Source: Desertivirga brevis (GTDB lineage: Bacteria; Bacteroidota; Bacteroidia; Sphingobacteriales; Sphingobacteriaceae). Taken from it: a DNA stretch of 64,000 nt. Of this stretch, positions 17,306-25,467 are shown one piece after another. Numbering within the stretch: the stretch's first letter is position 1; every line of letters starts with the position of its first letter. Made by a program: the position numbers and the translations under genes. The stretch is taken from the NCBI RefSeq assembly GCF_017355835.1, contig NZ_JAFEWF010000009.1, positions 310,001 to 374,000 on the forward strand, given 5' to 3'. The notes below the pieces were generated by a model. It did not search any database. It saw only the letters and a list, made by a program, of their open reading frames with translations, and was not told the origin of the DNA.

Positions 17306-18673
17306 ATGACTATGTTTAGATTTACATATACCGCAGTTTCAATGCTGCTAATAACAATACTCATTTCTCTGTCAGGCTGCGAGGATTTTCTGGATGAAAA
17401 GCCTAACCAAAAGCTGGCGGTACCTGCTACATTAGATGATCTGCAGAACTTGCTGGATAATCCGGCTGCCATCAGCTTAAATAACGCTTCTCTGCCTGAA
17501 GTTTGCGCAGACGATTACTACAACATTGAAGCCGACTGGAAAGGATTTGATCCCTTTCTTAGAAATGCTACCATTTGGGAAAAGGACCTTGGCACGCAAG
17601 CTGTAAATACATGGCGAAATCAGTATACTGCTATCTATTATATGAACTCGGTATTGGAAGGGCTGGATGATGTTGAAAGAGGGGCTGGAAACGCAGGGAC
17701 TTATGATAACATAAAAGGTCAAGCGCTTTATTACCGGGCAAAATCCTGTCTGCTCCTGGCTTCTCTTTTCTGCAAGACCTATGATGCAGCTACAGCTTTG
17801 ACTGATTTGGGACTGCCTTTGAGAATAGGAACGGACTTCAACAAGGTGTCTAAAAGGGAGAGCGTCGAGGCCACTTATTCTTTGATCCTGAATGACCTTA
17901 TTGCAGCAAGCTCATTGCTGGATAATTCTCAGGTTCATAAGTTAAGGCCGACAAAGGCTGCTGCCTTTGGCTTGCTCAGTCGGGTTCACTTGTTTATGCG
18001 TAACTATCCAGCGATGGGTCAGTTTGCTGATTCCTGTCTTCGTCTTAATAATAAGCTTCTGGATTATAATACCCTAAAGTCAACCGATACTTACCCTATA
18101 AAATATACGAACGATGAGGTGCTTATCCTGAACAGGATAACAGTACCGGCACCATTGAATGCAGCCTCGGGGAAAGTGGATTCTAATCTTTACCGCTCTT
18201 ACCACAGTAATGATCTACGCAAGGATATCTATTTTAGAAAGAATACAGACAATTCCTACCGGTTTAGGGGAGGCTATGAAGGCAACGGTTCCTTTTTTGG
18301 AGGACAGGCGACGGATGAAGTATACCTGATGAGAGCGGAAGCTTTTGCCCGTGCTGGTAAGAAAGATGAAGCGCTTGGGGATCTTAATACCCTCCTGGAA
18401 AAACGTTTTAAAACAGGAACATTTGTGCCGGTAACGGCATCAACTGCAGAAGAAGCATTAGAATTAATCCTGGTTGAGAGAAGGAAGGAACTTCTCTTCC
18501 GCAATATTCGATGGCCGGATATCAAAAGACTTAATAGGGAAGGCCGGAATATAACCTTGGTAAGAAAGATTGGGGAGAAGTTATTTACTCTTCCCCCAAA
18601 TGATAATCGCTTTGCTCTGCTAGTCCCCGATGATGTAGTTGCCCTTTCTGGGATGGAGCAAAACCCAAGGTAA
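17306..18673 (+). CDS. susD: SusD/RagB-family surface lipoprotein
   Basis: 455 residues; ATG 17306 or 17312. Lipoprotein signal with lipobox LSGC (cysteine about residue 25) followed by EDFLDEKP, the usual SusD start. TPR-like helices follow (GQALYYRAKSCLLLASLFCKTY; RPTKAAAFGLLSRVHLFMRNY) and the C-terminal EVYLMRAEAFARAGKKDEALGDLNTLLEKR and LILVERRKELLFRNIRWPDIKRL segments typical of RagB. It forms the extracellular lid of the SusC channel. Shorter than many SusD proteins but complete. Ends 10 bases before the strong hairpin. Confidence 0.93.
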   Translation: MTMFRFTYTAVSMLLITILISLSGCEDFLDEKPNQKLAVPATLDDLQNLLDNPAAISLNNASLPEVCADDYYNIEADWKGFDPFLRNATIWEKDLGTQAVNTWRNQYTAIYYMNSVLEGLDDVERGAGNAGTYDNIKGQALYYRAKSCLLLASLFCKTYDAATALTDLGLPLRIGTDFNKVSKRESVEATYSLILNDLIAASSLLDNSQVHKLRPTKAAAFGLLSRVHLFMRNYPAMGQFADSCLRLNNKLLDYNTLKSTDTYPIKYTNDEVLILNRITVPAPLNAASGKVDSNLYRSYHSNDLRKDIYFRKNTDNSYRFRGGYEGNGSFFGGQATDEVYLMRAEAFARAGKKDEALGDLNTLLEKRFKTGTFVPVTASTAEEALELILVERRKELLFRNIRWPDIKRLNREGRNITLVRKIGEKLFTLPPNDNRFALLVPDDVVALSGMEQNPR

Positions 18674-18683
18674 AGCTAGTCTT

Positions 18684-18729
18684 AACTAGAATAAATAGGA
18701 TGGCCGAAGCCATCCTATTTATTCTAGTT
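18684..18729. terminator. Perfect 21-bp hairpin, bidirectional terminator
   Basis: Bases 18684-18704 pair without mismatch with 18709-18729 across a CGAA tetraloop. It begins 10 bases after the susD-like stop and its right arm contains the last two codons of the convergent DUF6520 gene (stop at 18724-18726). The AT-rich outer arm provides T-rich sequence in both directions. The role as a shared terminator of two converging operons is the natural reading. Confidence 0.85.
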
Positions 18730-19011
18730 GCGCTTATTATCCGACATTTCAACAATAGCTTCCTCACTCTGAGACGTCAGGAAGGTTTGCAAATCAGTTT
18801 GATTGGAGGCTGAAGTCACAATAGAACAGGGAAGGGTGGTCCCTGATCCACATCCTGCAGGTTCCGGGATTCCTTGCTGGTAGGCCGATGCTGACTTTAT
18901 TTGTGATGCATTTCCGGTAAATACCCAGGTAGTTGTTCTTCTAGCATTAGTGAATGCGCTTCCGATTACTGCTAATGCAATTACTGCTGTGCTTAAAATG
19001 TACTTTTTCAT
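18724..19011 (-). CDS. DUF6520-type small secreted protein
   Basis: 95 residues. Signal peptide MKKYILSTAVIALAVIGSAF then TNARRTTTWVFTG, the usual start of DUF6520 proteins of Bacteroidota. Near residues 52-62 there are two cysteines (AGCGSGTTLPCS) that could form a disulfide once exported. The tail is acidic. Encoded 55 bases after the MauE-type gene, probably on one mRNA with it. Function unknown; pairing with a periplasmic redox membrane protein suggests that its cysteines are oxidised or reduced there. Confidence 0.75.
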   Translation of the reverse strand: MKKYILSTAVIALAVIGSAFTNARRTTTWVFTGNASQIKSASAYQQGIPEPAGCGSGTTLPCSIVTSASNQTDLQTFLTSQSEEAIVEMSDNKRN

Positions 19012-19066
19012 AGTTTTTAAATTTTTGTGTTTTAAATAAATAATAGATGTAGAGCTGACGGCTTTC

Positions 19067-19564
19067 TCACCTGGTGAAAAAGCGGTATTGGTAGTTGAGT
19101 TCCTGTGTGTTCCTCCTTTCTTTAATGATTAGTCCGGTGATTGATAGGATGAGAAGTGTTATATTAAATAAAAGATGAGTATCCCAGCGGAGGTAGGAAA
19201 TAAGGCCGCCGCATGTGCAGGCAGTTTCTCCGAGCAGATTTAGCATTGCCATGGCAACATAAAGGGTAAATGCAAGGAGGAGTGTGGTTGAAAGCTTAAA
19301 GCCAAGCCTTCTTGTTGAGGGAAAAAATAGAAGTACTACTGTTGTCAATTCAATGAATGGAATGAACCAGGCGAGTATTCCCGATAACCACTCGGGCACT
19401 GGCTGATTAAGCATCTGCCTTTTTGTTTCCTCAAAGTTGAGTAGTTTACTTAGCGCCGAATACGAATAGATTAAAGTAAGTACTGAATAACAAGTAGTAA
19501 TAATGTTCTCAGATGAAGGCTGATTTTGTATTGTTCCAAGGGTCACTTTAGTTTCCGTTTTCAT
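19067..19564 (-). CDS. MauE/DoxX-like redox-associated membrane protein
   Basis: 165 residues with four membrane segments: about 22-40 (TCYSVLTLIYSYSALSKLL), 61-80 (LAWFIPFIELTTVVLLFF), 91-110 (LSTTLLLAFTLYVAMAMLNL) and 133-147 (LLFNITLLILSITGLII). After helix 3 comes ETACTCGG with a CxC pair on the loop. MauE family members support disulfide chemistry of periplasmic proteins such as methylamine dehydrogenase; in Bacteroidota they occur with TlpA-type and DUF6520 genes. No methylamine dehydrogenase genes are present, so the client is probably local. Confidence 0.8.
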   Translation of the reverse strand: MKTETKVTLGTIQNQPSSENIITTCYSVLTLIYSYSALSKLLNFEETKRQMLNQPVPEWLSGILAWFIPFIELTTVVLLFFPSTRRLGFKLSTTLLLAFTLYVAMAMLNLLGETACTCGGLISYLRWDTHLLFNITLLILSITGLIIKERRNTQELNYQYRFFTR

Positions 19565-19669
19565 AGCCGATGTTCTTAGATTAAAATTAGGGTGCCGGAC
19601 CTGGGAAGTAAAGAGGCGCCCGTCGCTATTTTACGTCATCAATAAGGTTAAATTAAGGAGCAACCGATA

Positions 19670-20254
19670 CTACTTTTCTTTTTTAAAGGCCTCGTGATTT
19701 TTAACTCTGCTAAGATGTTTTCTGGAGATATTCAAATAGGATGAGATCATTGGCAGCGTAGCCAGCTCGGATACCGTTTTGTAACGGGAATGGAATAACC
19801 TATACCTTTCAACAGCAGAAGTAATTCTTAGGAACTGATCTCTTTGCATAGATTTTTCATACTGGTACTCCAGGATTTCCAGCATGCTCCTATGAAATTC
19901 AGTATGGTGCTTTAATATCTCCATCAGGTCTTCGTAAATGAGTGTATATACAATAGTGAAATCCACAGCTTCGATGTAATCCTTGCAGGAAGTTTTTCGA
20001 AAAAAGTTGGGAGGTATCAGAAAATCGCCTGTTTGAAAAAAGTCGCGGGTTATTTCGGCGGATTTGCGTTTGTAGTAGGATCGAAGCAGCCCTTTCTCTA
20101 CAAAATAAATGCAAGTTGCCCGTTGGCCTCCTCCAACCAGGATCTGATTAGGTGAATACTCTTGCCTGGTTAATTTGGAACTCAGGAGCGTTTTCAATTC
20201 TGTTGAAATGGAAATAAATGCTGTGAGGCTTTCTATTGCTGGATGTGTCATCAT
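19670..20254 (-). CDS. Crp/Fnr-family transcriptional regulator
   Basis: 194 residues, ATG 20254 or 20251. N-terminal cyclic-nucleotide-binding beta-roll (NQILVGGGQRATCIYFVEKGLLRSYY, DFFQTGDFLIPPNFF), dimer helix (LEILEYQYEKSMQRDQFL) and a C-terminal HTH (TVSELATLPMISSYLNISRKHLSRV). It belongs to the group common in Sphingobacteriaceae that lacks the Fnr cysteines. It heads the minus-strand run crp-mauE-DUF6520 (gap 105 bases) and probably controls that operon, perhaps also the facing SusCD operon. Confidence 0.85.
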   Translation of the reverse strand: MMTHPAIESLTAFISISTELKTLLSSKLTRQEYSPNQILVGGGQRATCIYFVEKGLLRSYYKRKSAEITRDFFQTGDFLIPPNFFRKTSCKDYIEAVDFTIVYTLIYEDLMEILKHHTEFHRSMLEILEYQYEKSMQRDQFLRITSAVERYRLFHSRYKTVSELATLPMISSYLNISRKHLSRVKNHEAFKKEK

Positions 20255-20416
20255 AGGAAAATAAAATCAAAGGAAGTATCCTGAGGAGGCTGGTCAAGTG
20301 GCTTCAGGTTGTAGAAAAAAGACTCCTTTTGTAAATGGTCCCCCCATATTAGTTAATGGAGGGGTATTTTGAGTTTCTTAATTTTTTTGAAAAAAATTCT
20401 CATGTCACCGAATCTG

Positions 20417-20424
20417 TAAATTTG
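20417..20424 (+). promoter_or_regulatory. Candidate -7 promoter element
   Basis: TAAATTTG matches the Bacteroidota sigma -7 consensus TAnnTTTG, 32 bases before the ATG at 20456. A TTG at 20387-20389 is too far for a standard -33 element. An imperfect CCCCCCAT / ATGGAGGGG hairpin around 20340-20367 lies upstream in the same divergent gap and may be a regulator site. Confidence 0.4.
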
Positions 20425-20455
20425 CTATGGTATTTTAGATCAATGACTTGAGCCT

Positions 20456-21607
20456 ATGAATATCTTAACCTTTGTCCGGAGTTTATTATCAGAAATTCGA
20501 TCCATTACCTACTCCGATCTGAAACAGCGTGATGATCTGATAGTCAAAAGCTTTGATGATTTGAAGAACGACCTGGACAGGGGAGTTTTTGAGCAATGGA
20601 CCTGCGAGGTCGCCTTACGAAAAATCAGCCAATTGATGATTTCTAACCGAAGGGTTTTGGTATCACTTTCGAGTAAGGCTGGCAGGATCGAATTGTTTGG
20701 GGCTGGAAATATTAATGAGGAGATTTTATTCCGGCGATACCTGGAAGATCTGCAAAAACATATTGAGAATTCGCATAATAATCTACTTCCGCTTGATGCC
20801 AGTTTTCCTTTTAATCATTTTTCAGAACTCCTGATCTCTAAAGCTGGTGCTGTTAATCAGATTCTGCAGGATGTGAAACAGCATCCCTTTTTGAATGATG
20901 GACTAAAGTCTGTACTAGCCGGATTTTTGGAAAGCTTTAACAGCGATAAAGCTTCAACATGTACTTACAGGAAAGTCTTCTATTTTATTAGTTTCCAATC
21001 CGGCTTATCTGAAGTAATTAATGAGAAAGAGGGGGCAGGCAGGACTGTAGAGGAGGCTGTATATGCATTCCTTTTTGTAAGAAACTTCAATTCACCGGAC
21101 TTCTATGCTCATTATGTTTCGCGGGTTGAAAAAAGGCTCGAAGATATTGGAATATACAAGGACCAGGCTTTTTATCTGTTACATGAGATTAAAACAGTAA
21201 AGCAGTATCCTTATTTTTTCACCGAAAATTATGAACCGGAAAGTACCGACATTAAGACGGCAGCCTGTAACTATCTTAGAGAAGAATTGCAGTATATCAA
21301 AGAATCAGAAAGCCTTGGTTCTGCGGAATTTAGAAGAGGGGACGAAGGTAACCCCTACTATTTTCATGTCTCCATGACAGTTGCACAGCTAAATCTGTTT
21401 TTCAGGTTAATGCTGGATTCTGGTATAATAATCACTAAACGAAAGTCTCAGCTTTTTCAGTTTATCGCCAATGACATTGGAACAATAAGGAAGGATAACC
21501 TGTCCGTCAGGAGTATTAAAAATAAAGCCTACGGCCCTGATAAAAAGACTGTTCTAAAAGTGAAACAACATTTACTGACTTTGCTTAGCGCAATTGATAG
21601 GTATTAA
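20456..21607 (+). CDS. ICE-associated hypothetical protein upstream of RteC
   Basis: 383 residues, nearly all helical, without membrane segments. No domain is recognised with confidence; the C-terminal third (YFHVSMTVAQLNLFFRLMLDSGIIITKRKSQLFQFIANDIGTIRKDNLSVRSIKNKAYGP in outline) resembles the end of RteC-like proteins, where a helical bundle is followed by a winged-helix-like segment. It precedes rteC by 112 bases on the same strand. A regulator or RteC partner is plausible. Confidence 0.6.
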   Translation: MNILTFVRSLLSEIRSITYSDLKQRDDLIVKSFDDLKNDLDRGVFEQWTCEVALRKISQLMISNRRVLVSLSSKAGRIELFGAGNINEEILFRRYLEDLQKHIENSHNNLLPLDASFPFNHFSELLISKAGAVNQILQDVKQHPFLNDGLKSVLAGFLESFNSDKASTCTYRKVFYFISFQSGLSEVINEKEGAGRTVEEAVYAFLFVRNFNSPDFYAHYVSRVEKRLEDIGIYKDQAFYLLHEIKTVKQYPYFFTENYEPESTDIKTAACNYLREELQYIKESESLGSAEFRRGDEGNPYYFHVSMTVAQLNLFFRLMLDSGIIITKRKSQLFQFIANDIGTIRKDNLSVRSIKNKAYGPDKKTVLKVKQHLLTLLSAIDRY

Positions 21608-21719
21608 AAGTCTACCCTGCGCTTCTGATTTTACTTTACCCTAATCGGGAATATCTGATACCACAAATAGCGACATCGGCGCGACTTAAAAATTTAGTAC
21701 ATCATTTCTACTTATACCT

Positions 21720-22550
21720 ATGAAACATTTCTTTCAACAACTTCAAACCGACCTAGATCGGCTTCTCGAGCAGGCCCAGGACAATGAAAATGTCTTTGTT
21801 CGTCTGGAACTATCTGTTAAGTCAACCCGAACCGTATTGCTGCAATTAAGAGAGTATATTGCTGAAAACGGTTTTGAAAACCCGGAAGACGAAGTGGTAT
21901 TCTTCAAGAACATCAAGCCCGTCTTCTACAGTCGTTTCATTTATTATCAGTGGCTGTACAGCCTGGAATCAAGAAAGCCTTTGGGTGGAAAGCTTGCTCT
22001 GCAGGAGTATTACCATTCTGAGCTTAAATCCCTTAAGCATTTCTTCAACCGGAATCATAGCTTCTATGAATACTACCGCGCGGGCTGGACTTTTCTGGAT
22101 GAGTTTTATTTCCGGCGTCAGGGTCCGAATTATCATACAACAGGGGATGACCACGACTTTGATCCACTCTTTTCTACCAGTCATGATTATATTTTAGCAA
22201 AGATCAGGGCCGCTGAAGTACTTGAGGGGTATCTGGAATCATTATTATCCGAACCGGACAAAATCGAGCAGGGACCCAATCTGCAGCAAAAGCTGAAATG
22301 GACCGGCGACACAATAAACCTTGTGGAAATAGCCTATGGCATCTGGCTTACAGGACAGATGAATAACGGAAACGCAGGCATTGCGGAAATTATTAGATGG
22401 CTGGAAAAGGTATTTCAGGTAAGGATCGGCCGGGCGCACAGGCGATGGGTGGAGATTGCACAAAGGAAACGTACCAGCTATACCAAGCATCTCGATCAGA
22501 TGAAGAATGCAATTCTGCAGAGGATAGATAATGAGCTGGATGTTAAGTAA
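21720..22550 (+). CDS. rteC: RteC-family ICE regulator
   Basis: 276 residues matching the RteC layout: EDEVVFFKNIKPVFYSRFIYY (about 57-77), ALQEYYHSELKSLKHFFNRNHSFYEYYRAGWTFLDEFYF (92-130), STSHDYILAKIRAAEVLEGYLE (151-172), KLKWTGDTINLVEIAYGIWLTGQMNNG (190-216) and a C-terminal winged-helix part (IAEIIRWLEKVFQVRIG). In CTnDOT, RteC activates excision genes. Here it would link an upstream signal to excision and transfer. No rteA/rteB two-component pair is in the window. Followed by a 9-bp hairpin. Confidence 0.85.
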   Translation: MKHFFQQLQTDLDRLLEQAQDNENVFVRLELSVKSTRTVLLQLREYIAENGFENPEDEVVFFKNIKPVFYSRFIYYQWLYSLESRKPLGGKLALQEYYHSELKSLKHFFNRNHSFYEYYRAGWTFLDEFYFRRQGPNYHTTGDDHDFDPLFSTSHDYILAKIRAAEVLEGYLESLLSEPDKIEQGPNLQQKLKWTGDTINLVEIAYGIWLTGQMNNGNAGIAEIIRWLEKVFQVRIGRAHRRWVEIAQRKRTSYTKHLDQMKNAILQRIDNELDVK

Positions 22551-22551
22551 T

Positions 22552-22573
22552 AAAGAGGCCGGAAGGCCTCTTT
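22552..22573. terminator. Hairpin terminator after rteC
   Basis: AAAGAGGCC pairs perfectly with GGCCTCTTT across GGAA, two bases past the rteC stop. It also lies 20 bases beyond the stop of the minus-strand histone-like gene, so it can terminate both convergent transcripts; T-runs are short. Confidence 0.7.
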
Positions 22574-22593
22574 CCCAAAACAATTCTTATTGA

Positions 22594-22773
22594 TTATTTT
22601 TCTTTGTTTTTTATCTCTGTAACTTCCTTACGGATGTCTGAAGCTAATGTCTTTAGGTCCTGCATAGCTTTTCTAACCCTTGTTCCGGCTGCTGCATTTC
22701 CTCCGTTGTAAAACTTGTCTGCATCTGCCTCAACTGCAGCCACAAGCTCTTTAATCTGATTGAACTTTTCCAT
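22594..22773 (-). CDS. Histone H1-like small protein
   Basis: 59 residues starting MEKFNQIKELVAAVEADADK, then FYNGGNAAAGTRVRKAMQDL and a lysine-rich end (KEVTEIKNKEK). This is the pattern of the short Hc1/histone-H1-like proteins of Bacteroidota (K-x-x-x-L-V-x-x-x-E-x-D-x-x-K-F-x-x-G-N-x-A-A-G-T-R-x-R-K). They bind nucleic acid and may compact DNA. ATG at 22773, TAA at 22594-22596. The gene is convergent with rteC and just downstream, in minus-strand sense, of the intron insertion. Confidence 0.85.
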   Translation of the reverse strand: MEKFNQIKELVAAVEADADKFYNGGNAAAGTRVRKAMQDLKTLASDIRKEVTEIKNKEK

Positions 22774-22923
22774 TTGTCTTAATTCTTAAGGGGGCGAAGA
22801 TGCGTAAGGATAACTTCTTTTCAAAATTTCTTTAGTTAAGAGTCTGGTACAAAGCATTTGTATATAATGGATAAGCTTTTTTGAAGTCACCGGCAAGAAA
22901 ATGATTGAAGAAGGGCCAGGCAT

Positions 22924-24863
22924 ATCGAGTAGGAAAGTAGCCATTAGTTGGCTACCTGTCCTCTCACACCACCGTACGTGCCGTTCGGCATACGGCGGTT
23001 TGTTAGAATAACTTCGTCTGGTGTTTTGTTTTCCAGTGATAATAGTTAGCGAAGCCTGTGTATTTTAACTTGCTGAAGTAGGCATTGTTTAAGCTTACAC
23101 ATAGTACTTTACTATGAGCAACCCGGCAATAGCCTTTTCGGCAATAAGACCACTTATAGGCTTCTTCCTTAGGAACTCCAAGCTTTTGTAGTTCCCGCAT
23201 CCGACGAGAGGCTTTCTTCCATTGCTTCCAAAGAATCATTCGAAGACGTATTCGCGTCATCTCGTCCAGTTTCTTAAGCAAACTTGATGCTTTTGCCAGT
23301 TTAAAGTAGTTAACCCAACCTCTTATAATTGATTCAAGGTTCCCAATGATTTCCATTATTGAACCTGAATAATTCCGCCGGGTACAAGATCGTACCTTAC
23401 CCTTGATTGATTCCAATGTAGAGGGAGACAGGCGAATGTGCCACTGGCTGCTCCAGTAAAAGGAGAAGCCTAGCAGGCTGCTGGAGGTAGGGCGACTTAC
23501 CTTGGTTTTCTCCCGGTTAACTTTCAGCTTCAACTTCGTCTCGATGTAACTTATGATGCTTTCCATCACCCGGTAAGCTGCTTTCTCACTTCTGACATAG
23601 ATACTACAGTCATCCGCGTATCGGACATACCGGTGCCCCCGCTTCTCTAACTCTTTATCCAGTTTATCTAGTACGATGTTAGATAGAAGGGGACTTAGGG
23701 GGCTTCCTTGTGGTGTACCTTCCCTACGAACTCTCATTAGTCCTTTGTCCATGATGCCGGCTTTTAAGTAGCTTCTGATCAGCCTCAGAGTTTCTTTATC
23801 TTTTATCTTTAATGATAATGCGCTCATCAGCTTGTCGTGGTTTACCTTATCGAAGAACTTTTCCAGATCCAATTCAATGATCCAGGTATAGCCTTCCTGA
23901 AGGTAAGCTCTGGCTTGTTCTACTGCCTGATGGGCATTTCTTCCAGGCCTGAAACCATAACTCTTATCAGAAAACTCCCGCTCACACAAGGGCATTAACC
24001 ACTGACTGATACTTTGGCTTACTAATCGGTCTACTACCGTGGGAATACCCAGAGTTCGCGTCCCTCCGCTTTTCTTTGGTATTTCCACCTTTCGTACCGC
24101 CAGGGGGCGGTAGTTGCCTTCTAATATTGTTTTCCGTAATGTTTGCCAATGGGCATTGAGATAGCTTCGCAGATCTTCTGTCTGCATACCATCTGTTCCA
24201 GCTGAACCTTTATTCGCAGTTACCTGCCTAAAGGCGCGCTGAACATTACGTATATCCAATATTGCTTCAAGCACCTAAAAAAAAAAACTACTATCAGTAA
24301 AAAAAACATTCAGGTGTTTACACTGATTCTGCATCCCATTGCTCAGCTCCTCTCCCTGTCGTTTCGGACTTCCGGCCTTCTTCTCTATAGAGAGTTCTCT
24401 TAAGTGGTGCTGCTGTCACTGCTTTGAGGATAAGTTTTCAGTTTCTTTCACCATTCTAACATTCAGCCCTTCCTATAGGAGGTTATAGTACTATGGCCTC
24501 TGCTGACTTCTGCTCTCACCAAGCAGTCATTCTTGCTCTGACTCTTGTTTCTTCTAGGACATTCGCGCATGCCTTCGACAGATTGATTGCAGATCTCCCG
24601 GGGTAAGATGCACCGCTTTCAATGGATCTAGCCTCTGCATATACAACCTAATGATCCGTGCAGTATTGGGTTTCTGTTTGTTTTGCAACATCGCCCGCAT
24701 TAACTTGCCTTGTATGCAGTTCCTGTTCGTAAGCCCCCATTTTTGCCGCCGACTTCCTTCGGATTCGCAGTCACCCACGACACCCTTGTCTTAAGCTAAC
24801 ACTTCCTACTGCAAAGCGTGTTCGGGACTCTCACCCTATAGCGGTGCGCCGTGCCCGGCGCAC
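22924..24863 (-). mobile_element. Group II intron, class-C-like, complete
   Basis: On the minus strand the 5' end at 24863 reads GTGCGCCGGGCACGGCGCAC, then TATAGGGTGAGAGTCCC, the standard group II domain I start. After the protein gene, domain V lies at about 22955-22997 (GCCGTATGCCGAACGGCACG in part, with GGTGTGAGAGG) and domain VI uses GGTAGCCA/TGGCTACT with a bulged A; the 3' end is CCTACTCGAT at about 22924. Total about 1.94 kb. The 5' exon is an intrinsic terminator, the usual target of class C introns. RNA parts and protein look intact, so it may be active. Confidence 0.88.
23003..24274 (-). CDS. ltrA: Group II intron reverse transcriptase/maturase
   Basis: 423 residues, GTG start. RT motifs in order: DGMQTEDLRSYL (28-39), PIPKK-type EIPKKSGGTRTLGIPTVVDRL (64-84), SYGFRPGRNAHQA (105-117), LDLEKFFDKVNHDKLM (135-150), GTPQGSPLSPLLSNI (186-200) and YADD (219-222). 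The maturase (GIIM) domain X follows (RGWVNYFKLAKASSLL). There is no C-terminal HNH endonuclease, as in class C introns. The protein splices its own intron and reverse-transcribes it into DNA ahead of the terminator-type target. Confidence 0.93.
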   Translation of the reverse strand: MLEAILDIRNVQRAFRQVTANKGSAGTDGMQTEDLRSYLNAHWQTLRKTILEGNYRPLAVRKVEIPKKSGGTRTLGIPTVVDRLVSQSISQWLMPLCEREFSDKSYGFRPGRNAHQAVEQARAYLQEGYTWIIELDLEKFFDKVNHDKLMSALSLKIKDKETLRLIRSYLKAGIMDKGLMRVRREGTPQGSPLSPLLSNIVLDKLDKELEKRGHRYVRYADDCSIYVRSEKAAYRVMESIISYIETKLKLKVNREKTKVSRPTSSSLLGFSFYWSSQWHIRLSPSTLESIKGKVRSCTRRNYSGSIMEIIGNLESIIRGWVNYFKLAKASSLLKKLDEMTRIRLRMILWKQWKKASRRMRELQKLGVPKEEAYKWSYCRKGYCRVAHSKVLCVSLNNAYFSKLKYTGFANYYHWKTKHQTKLF

Positions 24864-24895
24864 AAAAAAGCTTCGGTGCTATGTGAGCACCGAGG
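24864..24895 (-). terminator. Intrinsic terminator forming the intron 5' exon
   Basis: On the minus strand a 10-bp stem (24886-24895 with 24871-24880, loop CACAT, one G-T pair) is followed by C and six T, and the next base is the first G of the intron. The transcript it ends must come from the region 24900-25460, where no convincing minus-strand gene is seen. Confidence 0.8.
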
Positions 24896-25409
24896 CAACC
24901 TAAACCTTATCACAATTTGTAGACATAAATGTAGAGAAGTTTTTCAAAGAAACAAATGGGTGAAGATTTTCCTGTTGTTCATCTCCCTTTTGGATACTTA
25001 CTGCTTTAACAGGCGCTTTTTTTTGCCCCCTTCTCTGGTTTCTCAAAGTGCTTTAAGCTTACGTCCATAATTCAAACCAAAGCGTAATTCCTTCAATTAC
25101 AAATACTACCTTTCTTCAACTAAAATAATTTTTAGTACCCACCCATCTTACTACCAACGAGCTTTCCTGCTTCTGACAACCTTTGTTTCGTCGGCCGGGA
25201 CATTCCCGGAGACGGAGGTAAGGACCTTCTGGTTTTAATCTCCTTCGGTCTTTGACATCTGGGGATGAAGCATTATCCTGCGAGGAGCGGGAAATATTGT
25301 GAAGGCAGATTTTATTTTGCTGAAAGCGCATAGGCAGGCCAGTAGCCCGGTTCGTAGGAACTGACGTGAGTAATCCCGAATTAATAGAACTTGGTTAATC
25401 TACCATAGG
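24896..25409 (+). other. Non-coding stretch with possible structured RNA
   Basis: No frame here looks coding. From about 25130 the base composition becomes more structured: CCGGGA-CAT-TCCCGG at 25195-25209 is a perfect hairpin, with GC-rich tracts around it, and the block ends at the intrinsic terminator 25410-25429. A plus-strand RNA of up to 300 bases could therefore be made upstream of the Toprim gene. It may equally be a long leader. No Rfam-type class is recognised. Confidence 0.35.
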
Positions 25410-25429
25410 GGGGCGAAAGCCCCTTTTTT
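25410..25429 (+). terminator. Intrinsic terminator before the transfer module
   Basis: GGGGC-GAAA-GCCCC followed by six T, a canonical Rho-independent terminator on the plus strand, 39 bases ahead of the Toprim gene ATG. Since the gene upstream on this strand ends at 22550, it must act on an unannotated transcript or as an attenuator of the downstream genes. Confidence 0.8.
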
Positions 25430-25467
25430 ATTTTATAGGAATTCATCTTATTAACAAATACATCGCT

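Noticed and set aside
24554..24778. Minus-strand frame inside the intron 5' region
   Set aside because: Falls in structured domain I-IV RNA; coding would conflict with ribozyme sequence.
24876..25070. Open frame of 64 codons next to the intron
   Set aside because: Low-complexity translation starting inside the terminator stem, no protein-like pattern; treated as non-coding.
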